IMG/VR virus record: IMGVR_UViG_3300010430_000003
Span: 126,001 to 190,000 of that record
Reading direction: 5' to 3' (one strand)
Length of the DNA: 64,000 bases
Source: a virus
A program made the translations under genes and the position numbers. The notes beneath the pieces are model-generated. The model had not been told where the DNA came from, made no database searches, and was given only the letters and a program-made list of their open reading frames with translations. Shown here piece by piece: positions 54,692-63,529 of the stretch. Within the stretch, counting starts at the first letter, position 1; each line of letters opens with the position of its first letter.

Positions 54692-55057
54692 ATGATTAAA
54701 AAGAAATTCTATAGACAGAACAAATATAAGTACTATAATAACAGTTACATTAAACACTTAGAAGAACAGAATATTCTTACTAATGATTTAAAGAACTTAA
54801 TAAGAAAACTTACTTTAGAAGACTTAATAGTGATTAAATTAGAATTAAGTAATGAAATACTGAAAGGTAGGAATTACAGTTTACCATTATGGTCTTCCAT
54901 GACATCAATTGTACAGGAATCTCTATTGAGATATAGTTTATCTTTTGCAGCATATTCTAGAGAGGTATATTCCTTCCTTGGAATGTCCAAAAATAGATAC
55001 TGGGATATGATGAGAAAATATAACCTGTTCCGTCAGGATGATGAATCAGGTATTTGA
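54692..55057 (+). CDS. Small protein with Fis-type helix-turn-helix
   Basis: 121 aa from ATG 54692, AAAGGA upstream. Basic, Tyr-rich N-terminus; L-T-L-E-D-L-I-V-I-K-L near 46-56. The C-terminal about 30 residues (S-R-E-V-Y-S-F-L-G-M-S-K-N-R) look like a Fis-family HTH, so DNA binding is likely. A similar layout is known to me from small proteins of T4-like phages. Convergent with the protease gene (12-nt overlap). Confidence 0.65.
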   Translation: MIKKKFYRQNKYKYYNNSYIKHLEEQNILTNDLKNLIRKLTLEDLIVIKLELSNEILKGRNYSLPLWSSMTSIVQESLLRYSLSFAAYSREVYSFLGMSKNRYWDMMRKYNLFRQDDESGI

Positions 55058-55828
55058 AAGAAAACTTTGAAGATCTCTGAGGGAAGTACCCATGCAGAAT
55101 TCTTGAAATAGTCCTAATCTCCCAGAATTCAATGCGACAACAGAGTGAATTACTCCAACAACTTGGTATGTATTGTTTCGTTTTACAAAAACAGGAGAAC
55201 CAGATGAACCGGGAGCAATTCTAGCAGAATATAAATATCCAACCGTGTTTCCTAGTCTTCCAATCTTTACACGACCGTTAAACAAACCTCTGATGATTGG
55301 AACCGTTTCGAAGTGATCGTCAAATTGTTCCCAACCAACCGGAGTGCCAATTATCCAGATTTCTTCACTGACAGCAGGCTCATTCTTTGATACCTGTGCA
55401 ACAGTAAGATAAATATCTTCAATAATAAAAGAGGCGAGATCTGTTCGAGGATCTTTCTTTAAAACCTTAACTTTAAAAGTTTCATTAGTTGGAAGCTTGA
55501 CTTTATAGATTAATTTAGTATCTTTACTAAACATGAGTTCCATGGCAACCATTGGATTTGTATCAACACAGTGAAAATTTGTTACCCCGATGGTTCCTTT
55601 TCTTGAATGCTTTGCACTAAAAGCAGAACATGAAGAAACGACTTTAGACTCTGTGGGGGAGACTAAGTGAGTTTCAAATTTTAAGAAAGTTTCTGTTGGG
55701 ATTGTGGATTTGTGCAGTCTTGGTCCTTCAAATTCTTTTGGCTTAACATTGAAGTTAATTCTCGTGCAAGAACATGAAGAAAAAATTAGAATAAAGAGTA
55801 GAAGAGCAAACTTAAGTTTTGTAATCAC
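55046..55828 (-). CDS. Trypsin-like serine protease, lipoprotein
   Basis: 260 aa. Lipoprotein signal F-S-S-C (16-19). Catalytic triad visible: H86 in T-N-F-H-C, D130 in R-T-D-L-A-S, S209 in A-P-G-S-S-G-S-P. S1/DegP-like fold without PDZ. Intact, so an envelope-located protease acting on host or superinfecting-phage proteins is likely; target unknown. TTGCCA and TATTTA upstream (17-nt spacing) may be its promoter. Confidence 0.85.
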   Translation of the reverse strand: MITKLKFALLLFILIFSSCSCTRINFNVKPKEFEGPRLHKSTIPTETFLKFETHLVSPTESKVVSSCSAFSAKHSRKGTIGVTNFHCVDTNPMVAMELMFSKDTKLIYKVKLPTNETFKVKVLKKDPRTDLASFIIEDIYLTVAQVSKNEPAVSEEIWIIGTPVGWEQFDDHFETVPIIRGLFNGRVKIGRLGNTVGYLYSARIAPGSSGSPVFVKRNNTYQVVGVIHSVVALNSGRLGLFQEFCMGTSLRDLQSFLSNT

Positions 55829-55992
55829 ATATTAGCCTCATAAATACTGGTTCATATTAAGTATGGCAAAAAAAAGTGCTTAAGAAAATTTAAAATTAAA
55901 AATGTGACATTTTGTGAAAAACGTAAGATACTTAATTTGAATGCTATATCTATTCACACCATCACTACATTCCTTTTTGAGAGGTCCATTAC

Positions 55993-57258
55993 TTGAATAA
56001 TTCTAATCGAGTAGTTTTAGACACTAGTGCAATTTTATTTGATCCCGAAATCCTATTTACAGACGAATATGAAACAATTTTTATGCCATATGAAGTCATT
56101 CAAGAGCTTGATAGAATCAAGTCGAAGAGTGATTTTTTGGGAGCTAAAGCTAGGAAAGCAATTAGAATTCTTTATAACAATTTAAACGACAAGGTTGAGT
56201 TTTTAGACCCAATATCGTTATCATTAAACGATGACTCGATTATTGAGGCTGCTCGTCAAACAGATTCTTTGTTGTTGACAAATGATTTCAACATTGTGCT
56301 GAAATGCCGAGGTCTTGGAGTTAAAGCAGAAATTTTAGATTCTGAAATGACAAACGAGTTCTCTGCTTCTGGAGATTTATTCACAGGACTCCAAGACGTC
56401 ATGGTGGATGATGATGTTATTGATGATCTTTATGCCGAAGAATCTGACTATATTGATAATATTGAATTTCAAGATCATGAAATCCACATGAATCAGTTTG
56501 TTCGATTAACTTCATTGACAAATCCCAAGAAGAAGATTTTCATGATGAAAAAGGGTGAATATCTTTTCAAGATTATTGATCTGAGCAAATCAATACAGGT
56601 TTGGGGTTTAGAGGCAAGAAATATTGAACAAAGGTTAGCTCTCGAATTGCTTATGGATCCAGATATTCAGTTAGTTTCGCTTATTGGTCTTGCTGGGTCT
56701 GGGAAAAGTTTGATGGCAACTGCAGCAGGTTTGCAACAAATCTTCACAAGAAAATTGTCAAACGGTGAAAAGGCAAAGAGATTTAAGAAAATGGTTATAT
56801 CTCGTCCCATTCAAGTTATGGGTAAAGATATTGGTTATTTGCCCGGTTCTATGGAGGAAAAACTTGCACCATGGATTGCACCAATTATGGATTGTTTAGA
56901 TTTTTTGGAAAACAGCAATAGTGTGAAGATTGGAAAGTGGTTTGAAGACGGTAAAATTCAAATTGAAGCCCCAACCTACATCAGAGGTAGATCAATCCCG
57001 GATTCCTTTATTATCATTGATGAATGTCAGAACTTGTCCATGCACGAGATCAAAACGATCCTGACACGAGCAGGCGAGAATTCCAAAATCGTTCTAACTG
57101 GTGACGTTGAACAAATTGATAATTCTAAGTTGAATAAATTCACAAATGGACTAACATATGCTATAGAACGATTGAAGGGGTATAATATCTCTGGTCACTT
57201 AACATTGCAAAAATCAGAGCGGTCAAAGCTTGCTGAAATTTGTGCAAAAGAATTGTAG
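55993..57258 (+). CDS. phoH: PIN-PhoH fusion protein
   Basis: 421 aa, TTG start with GAGAGG upstream. N-terminal PIN-type RNase domain (V-V-L-D-T-S-A-I-L near 7-15, acidic residues through about 110). C-terminal PhoH ATPase: Walker A G-L-A-G-S-G-K-S (about 233-240), Y-L-P-G-S near 278, I-I-D-E-C-Q-N (about 341-347) and L-T-G-D near 370. This is the PhoH2-like arrangement, an RNA helicase/RNase. Phage PhoH proteins are common in marine phages. Likely in RNA handling. Confidence 0.92.
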   Translation: MNNSNRVVLDTSAILFDPEILFTDEYETIFMPYEVIQELDRIKSKSDFLGAKARKAIRILYNNLNDKVEFLDPISLSLNDDSIIEAARQTDSLLLTNDFNIVLKCRGLGVKAEILDSEMTNEFSASGDLFTGLQDVMVDDDVIDDLYAEESDYIDNIEFQDHEIHMNQFVRLTSLTNPKKKIFMMKKGEYLFKIIDLSKSIQVWGLEARNIEQRLALELLMDPDIQLVSLIGLAGSGKSLMATAAGLQQIFTRKLSNGEKAKRFKKMVISRPIQVMGKDIGYLPGSMEEKLAPWIAPIMDCLDFLENSNSVKIGKWFEDGKIQIEAPTYIRGRSIPDSFIIIDECQNLSMHEIKTILTRAGENSKIVLTGDVEQIDNSKLNKFTNGLTYAIERLKGYNISGHLTLQKSERSKLAEICAKEL

Positions 57259-57267
57259 GCAAAGTTG

Positions 57268-57891
57268 ATGAATTTTAAGACATACAAAGGTTGGTTTATT
57301 TCACAGACAGTGCCATTCACAAACAATGAAATAGACTTATATGATGTCTTGGATAAAGTGAATGCCTCAATCCCTCGCCAATTCATTCTTGACATCGATG
57401 GAGTTTATGTTGTCAAAACAAAAGAAATGGAGAGACGAAATATAAATGCTATTTTTGCCGACGGCATGATTTACGTATCACCAGAGCAAAGTAGCAATCA
57501 GGATTTATTGGATGATATCATTCATGAAATTGCTCACTCAATTGAGTCAAAGTATAAAGCTGATATTTATTATGATAATTGCATTGAAGATGAATTCATA
57601 ACCAAGAGAACAATGTTGTCAAGATTGCTAACTAATCTTGGTTATGAAATTCCTGTTGAATTTACACACAATATTGACTATAATGAAGAATTAGATTATT
57701 TTCTTCACAATGAGGTTGGATATAATATTTTAGAAAAAGTAGTTAATGGCATATTTATAAATGCATATTCAGTGACATCGGTACAGGAATATTGGGCGGT
57801 AGCTTTTGAAAAATATTACCTCGGAGATTACCGGGAGGTTAAGAGACTTTCTCCAAGAACCTTCGAAAAAATTGAGTCACTAATTTATTAG
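57268..57891 (+). CDS. Zincin-type metallopeptidase-like protein
   Basis: 207 aa. H86-E87-I-A-H90-S-I-E with more acidic residues downstream; the third ligand may be E143 or H147 in the E-L-D-Y-F-L-H-N-E segment. No signal peptide. Follows phoH by 9 nt. Third zincin in the window. Confidence 0.75.
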   Translation: MNFKTYKGWFISQTVPFTNNEIDLYDVLDKVNASIPRQFILDIDGVYVVKTKEMERRNINAIFADGMIYVSPEQSSNQDLLDDIIHEIAHSIESKYKADIYYDNCIEDEFITKRTMLSRLLTNLGYEIPVEFTHNIDYNEELDYFLHNEVGYNILEKVVNGIFINAYSVTSVQEYWAVAFEKYYLGDYREVKRLSPRTFEKIESLIY

Positions 57892-57901
57892 CGGGATAAA
57901 A

Positions 57902-58171
57902 ATGAAAATTGATAAAAATGCAAAAGGAAGTATCTTAACAGTTAAGATAACTTTGGCAAAAAATCCGAAAGGTACCCCTCCCCGAAAAATTACTACTTCT
58001 AATGTTATCAACCTCCCGCAGTTGGGAAGATATAATATATTATCAGTAATAACACAAGATGTTATTGTTTCATCTGAAGAATCAGAGGTGATTGGTGAGT
58101 GGACCTTCGAACTCAAAAGACAACCCAAACCGAAAAAAGTATCAAGAAAAGTGGCTAAGAAAGTGGAGTGA
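57902..58171 (+). CDS. Small basic protein
   Basis: 89 aa, beta-rich, ending in a lysine/arginine tail (R-K-V-A-K-K-V-E). GCGGG before the ATG. Overlaps the nuclease gene by 77 nt. Confidence 0.62.
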   Translation: MKIDKNAKGSILTVKITLAKNPKGTPPRKITTSNVINLPQLGRYNILSVITQDVIVSSEESEVIGEWTFELKRQPKPKKVSRKVAKKVE

Positions 58172-58982
58172 TTATCTCTATTCCATTGATAGAAAACTAA
58201 CTAAAAGAATATCTTATTCACAACTCTATAATTGGTGTAAGTGTCCGCATTTACATTGGTTAATTTCCGTATCAAAGCAGATACCGTATAGTAGCAATAC
58301 TTATACGGTTTTCGGCTATGCCATTCATGAATCCCTAGAGTACCAGCTTCTCCAAAAAGCGGTAAGGGGTAATATTGACTTCTCAAGTACAAAACAATAC
58401 TACATAAAAGCTCTTAGAAAAGAGGTTGATAGGAACATCGACAATGTTGACCTTTCAATTTTGCAAGAATTAAACAAAAAGATCAACATTATTCACAATA
58501 ATGTAGAAAAGTTCTTGAAAGATAAATACGGTGATTATACAATCATATCGATTGAGGACAAGATTGAAAGAGATGTTGTCTATGAATCTGACAAGTGGGA
58601 GTATAAGTTCATTGGATATATTGATTTGGTTTTGCGGGACGATGAAGGGAAATATCATTTAATTGATTTCAAGACATCCAAGAGTGGATGGACAAAATGG
58701 GACCGCCGAGATAAATCAAAGTATTATCAACTTATTTTGTATAAATATTTTTGGTTGATGGATAAGAACATTCCAATCAAGGATGTTAAGGTTTCTTATG
58801 TCTTTCTGAAGAGAAACGGAAAAGTATCATCATTCGATCCAACTTCTGGCAAGAAAAGAATGCAAAATTCCTTCGAGCTTTTGAAGAAGATGATCTGGAA
58901 TGCTTATGAACGAGAATTTTACATTAAGAAAAAAGGCGAATGTAAATTTTGTGACTGTAAAGAATTTTATGGAAAAGTATGA
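58095..58982 (+). CDS. PD-(D/E)XK nuclease, RecB/Cas4-like
   Basis: 295 aa from GTG 58095 (AGAGG 6 nt upstream). Nuclease motifs: G-Y-A-I-H-E-S-L-E near 75, I-G-Y-I-D-L-V near 175 and L-I-D-F-K-T-S-K near 190, followed by Q-L-I-L-Y-K. Cysteines in C-K-C-P near 48 and C-K-F-C-D-C near the C-terminus suggest a Cas4/AddB-type iron-sulfur cluster. Likely a recombination or end-processing nuclease. No CRISPR array is seen nearby. Confidence 0.85.
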   Translation: MSGPSNSKDNPNRKKYQEKWLRKWSDYLYSIDRKLTKRISYSQLYNWCKCPHLHWLISVSKQIPYSSNTYTVFGYAIHESLEYQLLQKAVRGNIDFSSTKQYYIKALRKEVDRNIDNVDLSILQELNKKINIIHNNVEKFLKDKYGDYTIISIEDKIERDVVYESDKWEYKFIGYIDLVLRDDEGKYHLIDFKTSKSGWTKWDRRDKSKYYQLILYKYFWLMDKNIPIKDVKVSYVFLKRNGKVSSFDPTSGKKRMQNSFELLKKMIWNAYEREFYIKKKGECKFCDCKEFYGKV

Positions 58983-60277
58983 AAAAAATAACTAAGAAGA
59001 AACAGAACAAGACTGACAAGAAGATTAAAATTCTTACTTTAGGTGATTCACCCCTCTTGCCATCTGGTGTGGGAATCCAATCGAAATATATTTTTCAAGC
59101 ACTCTTGGAATCTGGAAAATATCAAATTTATTCTTTGGCTGGCGCTAGAGAACATAAGGATTACAATCCCGTTAAAACGGAGGAGTTTGGTGACGACTGG
59201 ATTATCCATCCTGTTAAGGAATATGGAAACGCCGCTATCATGAGAGGGCTCTTAGCAGGATTCAAACCTGATGTAATCTGGTTCATGACAGATCCTCGTT
59301 TTTATGAATGGCTTTGGGATATTGAAGATGAAATTCGTGCAAATGTTCCTATGGTTTATTATCATGTTTGGGATAACTTTCCAGTCCCAGTGTTCAATAA
59401 AGGATATTATGAATCTACTGATGTCATTCACAGTATTTCAAAAGTGACGAGAGATGTCGTCAATGAAATAATGGGTGAAGAATATGATCACAAACATGTC
59501 CCGCATTGCATCGACCAAGAGGTCTTCAGGAAATATCCCGCAGCAGATGTGGAAAAATTTCAGGAAGAGTTTATTACATCAAAATTAGGAGACCCTGATC
59601 GATTGGTTTATTTTTGGAACAACCGAAATGGTCGAAGAAAACAACCAGGTTCATTAATTTTCTGGTTTAAAGAATACCTTGACAAAGTGGGACATGATAA
59701 AGCAACGTTGATTATGCACACTGAACCAAAAGATCAGTATGGGCAGGATTTATATAAGATTGTTGATCACCTTGGTTTGTCAAATGGGCAGGTTGTATTT
59801 TCAACTAACAAATATGAATCAAGAGTTCTTGCGTTAATTTATAACGCTGTTGATTGTACAATTAATATTTCTGACGCTGAGGGATTTGGTCTTTCTGTTT
59901 CTGAAAGCTTGAATTGTGGAACGCCTGTCATTGTAAATCTTACTGGTGGAATGACTGAACAAGTTTTTGATGGCGAAGAGTATTGTGGAATTGGAATCGA
60001 ACCATCTTCGAAGGCAGTAATCGGAAGTCAAATTTGCCCTTGGATTTATGAAGACCGAATTTCAAAAGAAGATTTTGTTGATGCATTATTGAAATTCCAT
60101 AATATGAGTCCTGAAGAAAGACAAGAACTTGGTGAACGTGGAATTCGTCATATGGATAAGAATTTCAATTTCAAAGAGTTTAAGAAATTTTGGCCTAAAG
60201 AAATGCAAAGAATTCATAATAAATATGGTTCGTGGCCGAATAAGAAATATAAGTCATGGGAGCTTAGAGAAGTATGA
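58979..60277 (+). CDS. Glycosyltransferase, GT4-like (GT-B fold)
   Basis: 432 aa. Lysine-rich start, then L-G-D-S-P-L-L-P-S-G-V-G, a GT-B acceptor-domain opening. D-A-E-G-F-G-L-S-V-S-E-S near 299-310 is the donor-binding E-x-x-x-x-x-x-E motif. Transfers a sugar from an activated donor. Adjacent to three further glycosyltransferases. Acceptor unknown: virion protein, modified DNA base or host surface glycan. Confidence 0.88.
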   Translation: MKKITKKKQNKTDKKIKILTLGDSPLLPSGVGIQSKYIFQALLESGKYQIYSLAGAREHKDYNPVKTEEFGDDWIIHPVKEYGNAAIMRGLLAGFKPDVIWFMTDPRFYEWLWDIEDEIRANVPMVYYHVWDNFPVPVFNKGYYESTDVIHSISKVTRDVVNEIMGEEYDHKHVPHCIDQEVFRKYPAADVEKFQEEFITSKLGDPDRLVYFWNNRNGRRKQPGSLIFWFKEYLDKVGHDKATLIMHTEPKDQYGQDLYKIVDHLGLSNGQVVFSTNKYESRVLALIYNAVDCTINISDAEGFGLSVSESLNCGTPVIVNLTGGMTEQVFDGEEYCGIGIEPSSKAVIGSQICPWIYEDRISKEDFVDALLKFHNMSPEERQELGERGIRHMDKNFNFKEFKKFWPKEMQRIHNKYGSWPNKKYKSWELREV

Positions 60278-61506
60278 AGAAACGAGTTCTAATAAGAGGG
60301 CCTCTGCTCTCTCAATCAGGTTATGGAGAGCAGGCAAGATATTTATATGATGCTTTAAAAGAATTTGATGATGTTGATTTGTTTGTTGAGAATACCAACT
60401 GGGGTTCGACTTCTTGGATTTCCGATCAGCAGATTGAAGCATATATCAAGAAAACACAACATTATACAAACACCGGTGGCACATTTGATTTATTTGTGCA
60501 AGTTTCTATTCCAAATGAGATTGTAAAAAAGGCACCAATTAATATTCTATATACTGCCGGAATCGAAACTACAAAGATTGCTCCTGAGTGGCTTGAGAAA
60601 GTTAATGAAATTGACAAAGTTATTGTCGTGTCTGAGCATGCCAAATGGGGTTTTGATAACACAGAATATAAGATGCTTGAAAAAGAAAGCAATCGAGAGC
60701 TTGGAATGCTTCAATGCAATGTCCCTGTTGAAGTTCAAAACTATCCATGGCCCGGTCCAATTAAGTCAAAAAAGGTTGATTTGAAACTTGATTATGATTT
60801 CAATTTTCTATGTGTTGGGCAATGGAGTCCGAGAAAGAATCTTGGTGCGCTCATTTCATGGTTTATGGATGAGTTCAATGATGAAGAGGTTGGTCTTGTT
60901 TTAAAGACAAGCACACGGAAGCAATGTATTCTTGATAGAAATTATACCGAAAAGAAACTTCATAACTTGATTAAGAAGCATACAAACGATGAAACAAAAT
61001 GTAAGGTTTATCTTCTTCATGGAAATATGACTCGTGCAGAAATGTATGGTTTATATAAACATAAAAAGATCAAAGCTCTTGTTTCAACTGCTCATGGTGA
61101 AGGTGCCGGATTGCCAATTTTCGAAGCAGCGCAAGCACAACTCCCAGTTATCGCCCCTGCATGGTCTGGTTATCTTGACTTCATGACTCATGAAGAGGAG
61201 GTTTTCTTTAAAGAGGTTGAATACGAGGTGAATTATGTGCAGCCTGAAGCCGTCTGGAAGGGCATCATTTTGCAAGATGCCATGTGGTGCTACCCTGATG
61301 AAGAGTCAACCAAGAAAGCCATGAGAGAGCTTTACAGTGACTCTAGTGAAGCTGAGGGAAAGGCAAAAGAATTAAAGAAAATTCTTCGAACAAAATTTGC
61401 CAAGAAGAAAATGTATCAGGAATTCTATGATAAGACTGTTGGGATTCTTGAAGTTTCTAATGATGAGATTGAAGAGTGGTTGAATGATATTCAACTCTAT
61501 GATTAA
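60274..61506 (+). CDS. Glycosyltransferase, GT4-like
   Basis: 410 aa. N-terminal L-I-R-G-P-L-L-S-Q-S-G-Y-G-E-Q-A, W-S-P-R-K-N-L near 187-193 and A-H-G-E-G-A-G-L-P-I-F-E near 273-284. Full-length GT-B enzyme, ATGA overlap with the first transferase, likely same pathway. Confidence 0.88.
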   Translation: MKKRVLIRGPLLSQSGYGEQARYLYDALKEFDDVDLFVENTNWGSTSWISDQQIEAYIKKTQHYTNTGGTFDLFVQVSIPNEIVKKAPINILYTAGIETTKIAPEWLEKVNEIDKVIVVSEHAKWGFDNTEYKMLEKESNRELGMLQCNVPVEVQNYPWPGPIKSKKVDLKLDYDFNFLCVGQWSPRKNLGALISWFMDEFNDEEVGLVLKTSTRKQCILDRNYTEKKLHNLIKKHTNDETKCKVYLLHGNMTRAEMYGLYKHKKIKALVSTAHGEGAGLPIFEAAQAQLPVIAPAWSGYLDFMTHEEEVFFKEVEYEVNYVQPEAVWKGIILQDAMWCYPDEESTKKAMRELYSDSSEAEGKAKELKKILRTKFAKKKMYQEFYDKTVGILEVSNDEIEEWLNDIQLYD

Positions 61507-61517
61507 GGAGATTTATA

Positions 61518-61811
61518 ATGAGTGACGGAGATTGCATACACACATCCTCTTATGGTTATTGCCAACATAAAGATTGTACACATTATGGAATTCAGTGGTC
61601 AACAGGAACAACTTCAAACAATTGGCCTTTGACAATGGATAGTTCATATCTATATCCGTTTTATAATCCATATTATACGACCTTTAACTATAATGGAGTT
61701 CCAAATGAAATTGCAGATATGATTCAAAGAGTGGGAACAGAAAAAGTTAAACACTTTCTTGAGAAAGAACTTGAGAAGATTCAAAAAGAAATAGAGGAAG
61801 AAGATGAGTGA
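61518..61811 (+). CDS. Hypothetical protein, Tyr-rich
   Basis: 97 aa, AAGGAGATTTATA before the ATG. Cys/His pairs (C-Q-H-K-D-C-T-H) near 15-22 may bind a metal, tyrosine-rich middle, acidic coiled end (E-K-E-L-E-K-I-Q). Confidence 0.65.
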   Translation: MSDGDCIHTSSYGYCQHKDCTHYGIQWSTGTTSNNWPLTMDSSYLYPFYNPYYTTFNYNGVPNEIADMIQRVGTEKVKHFLEKELEKIQKEIEEEDE

Positions 61812-62208
61812 GCATGCTATAAATAACGTATTACAGATTTTCACGACAAATCAGGAAGGTGTTGTTGCAATGACAACTTTTGATGGTGGAGAAACTTCTG
61901 AAGAATTCATGAAGAATTATGATTATTCTCTCAAGAAACTTATTACGGTTGGAGAATTTGAAGTTTTAAAAGAAAACAAAGAAACATATTTACCACACGC
62001 AGTTTTTGGTCGAAGCAAAACTCCTGAAGTTTGGGAACCTTTTGTTGAGAAGGATTTGGAGCATTACAGCAATACAAAGATTGATCGTACTTATGTGATT
62101 GTGAGATGTTTCGAGAAGACTGACGAAGAAAAGTATCTTCCCATTCATGTTGACGTTGAAGATCATATTAAAATGCCTCAAATGGTTAAACATATTGAAG
62201 ACTCATGA
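61804..62208 (+). CDS. Hypothetical protein
   Basis: 134 aa, alternating strands and helices, V-F-G-R-S-K-T-P-E-V-W near 65. Lies inside the glycosyltransferase operon; overlaps on both sides. Confidence 0.65.
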   Translation: MSEHAINNVLQIFTTNQEGVVAMTTFDGGETSEEFMKNYDYSLKKLITVGEFEVLKENKETYLPHAVFGRSKTPEVWEPFVEKDLEHYSNTKIDRTYVIVRCFEKTDEEKYLPIHVDVEDHIKMPQMVKHIEDS

Positions 62209-63050
62209 AACTTTTATATATAGCTGACTTCTTTTATCCTGAATCATTGGGGGGTGCCGAACAGTCTGATTTTGAACTTTTGAACATTCTTGCTGATGAA
62301 GGTTTTTTGATCAATAAAATTCGTTCAACAGATTTATCAGAAGAACAAGTTGAAAAGCACAAAGACGAACTTTGGTTTATCTCGAATTTTATGGGTTTGA
62401 GAAAGGTGGTAAAAGATTCAATTGTTGAATTGGTCAAGGATTATGTTATTGTCGAACATGACCACAAGTATCTCTATCACCGAGATCCCTCACCCCATCC
62501 AGATTATACTGCTCCCAAGCATGAATTAGTTAATGTTGAATTATATCAGGGTGCAAAATATATTATAGTTCAGTCGAACCTTCATGACGAGATCATTCAC
62601 AAAAATCTTGACAATATAACAACATATAAGGTTGGTGGAAATCTTTGGACAGATGAATTACTGGAAAAAATAAAATCTCTGCCACCACCCCCCGATAATG
62701 GTGTAGCTTCCATTATGGTATCTGGCATTGATCACAAGAATACCAAAGGCGCAGTTAGATATTGTCAGCACAAAGATATCGATTATGAATTGATAAGTCC
62801 TTGTGCTCCTGAATTGTTTTTTGAGATGATTTCCAAAAATGAATATTTCTTGTTTTTGCCACAATGTGTTGAGACTCTTTCAAGGATTGTTGTCGAGGCA
62901 AAGATGCTTGGAGTTAAGGTTATAACCAACAATAAGATTGGAGCGGCCTCTGAATCTTGGTTTAAAGAACTTCGCGGTGATGATTTGATTGACTATATGA
63001 TGAATGATAAAAAGGAGGAGATTCGTGAATTCATCAGAGAGTTATATTAA
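62205..63050 (+). CDS. Glycosyltransferase-like protein
   Basis: 281 aa. S-L-G-G-A-E-Q-S near 14-21 (acceptor-binding G-G-A-E of GT4 enzymes) and E-T-L-S-R-I-V-V-E-A-K-M-L-G near 223-236 as the donor motif. Shorter than the two upstream transferases. Confidence 0.8.
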   Translation: MKLLYIADFFYPESLGGAEQSDFELLNILADEGFLINKIRSTDLSEEQVEKHKDELWFISNFMGLRKVVKDSIVELVKDYVIVEHDHKYLYHRDPSPHPDYTAPKHELVNVELYQGAKYIIVQSNLHDEIIHKNLDNITTYKVGGNLWTDELLEKIKSLPPPPDNGVASIMVSGIDHKNTKGAVRYCQHKDIDYELISPCAPELFFEMISKNEYFLFLPQCVETLSRIVVEAKMLGVKVITNNKIGAASESWFKELRGDDLIDYMMNDKKEEIREFIRELY

Positions 63051-63291
63051 TCTTTTTTTAATGAATAAGCTTTATAGTTGTTTTTCACGGAGTACAACAT
63101 ATGAACAAGTTCATTTCATAAGTATGAATGGCTGTCCCCATCTACTTGGGGTTCTCCCGAATCTTTACGCACGCCTTAGAGATTACGGAGTGAAGATAAA
63201 ATCCTCTTTTGCTCTTTTAAATATGAAAGGAAGTAATCTTCCACGGCATATTCAAAAATTCAAGGAAGAAATGAGGAGTTTATGTGATTAA
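63025..63291 (+). CDS. MNIN-family mini-protein, GTG start
   Basis: 88 aa from GTG 63025 (strong GGAGGAG 4-5 nt upstream): M-N-S-S-E-S-Y-I-N-L-F-L-M-N-K-L. Interrupts the glycosyltransferase operon; basic end. Overlaps the transferase by 26 nt. Confidence 0.65.
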   Translation: MNSSESYINLFLMNKLYSCFSRSTTYEQVHFISMNGCPHLLGVLPNLYARLRDYGVKIKSSFALLNMKGSNLPRHIQKFKEEMRSLCD

Positions 63292-63529
63292 CAATCTCGT
63301 TCGGAAAAAGATTTATTGGGAATTTAAATATGAAATGGCTCTTTTCCCAAGATTATCGGGGCCAATCCTTACAATACAAAATCAAACAGTTAAATATAGA
63401 TTTCAAACGTATAATATGAAAAAATCCCTTCCTTGGCCTGTGGTAAAGTTTCGATATTTATGTTTAAGTAAAGAGTTTTTAAATGAAAATAATTATAGTA
63501 GCTCCAAAATTCTACGCAAGAAATATTGA
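63284..63529 (+). CDS. MNIN-family mini-protein, GTG start
   Basis: 81 aa from GTG 63284: M-I-N-N-L-V-R-K-K-I-Y-W-E-F. P-W-P-V-V-K-F-R-Y-L in the second half. Overlaps the next transferase by 47 nt. Confidence 0.6.
   Translation: MINNLVRKKIYWEFKYEMALFPRLSGPILTIQNQTVKYRFQTYNMKKSLPWPVVKFRYLCLSKEFLNENNYSSSKILRKKY

Noticed and set aside
55829-55992. T4-type late promoter (TATAAATA) before the protease or phoH
   Set aside because: Only a partial ATAAATA string is present, and similar AT strings are frequent in this composition.
58095-58982. Cas4 of a phage CRISPR system
   Set aside because: Cas4-like cysteines are present, but no cas1/cas2 or repeat array lies in the window, so it is called only a RecB/Cas4-like nuclease.
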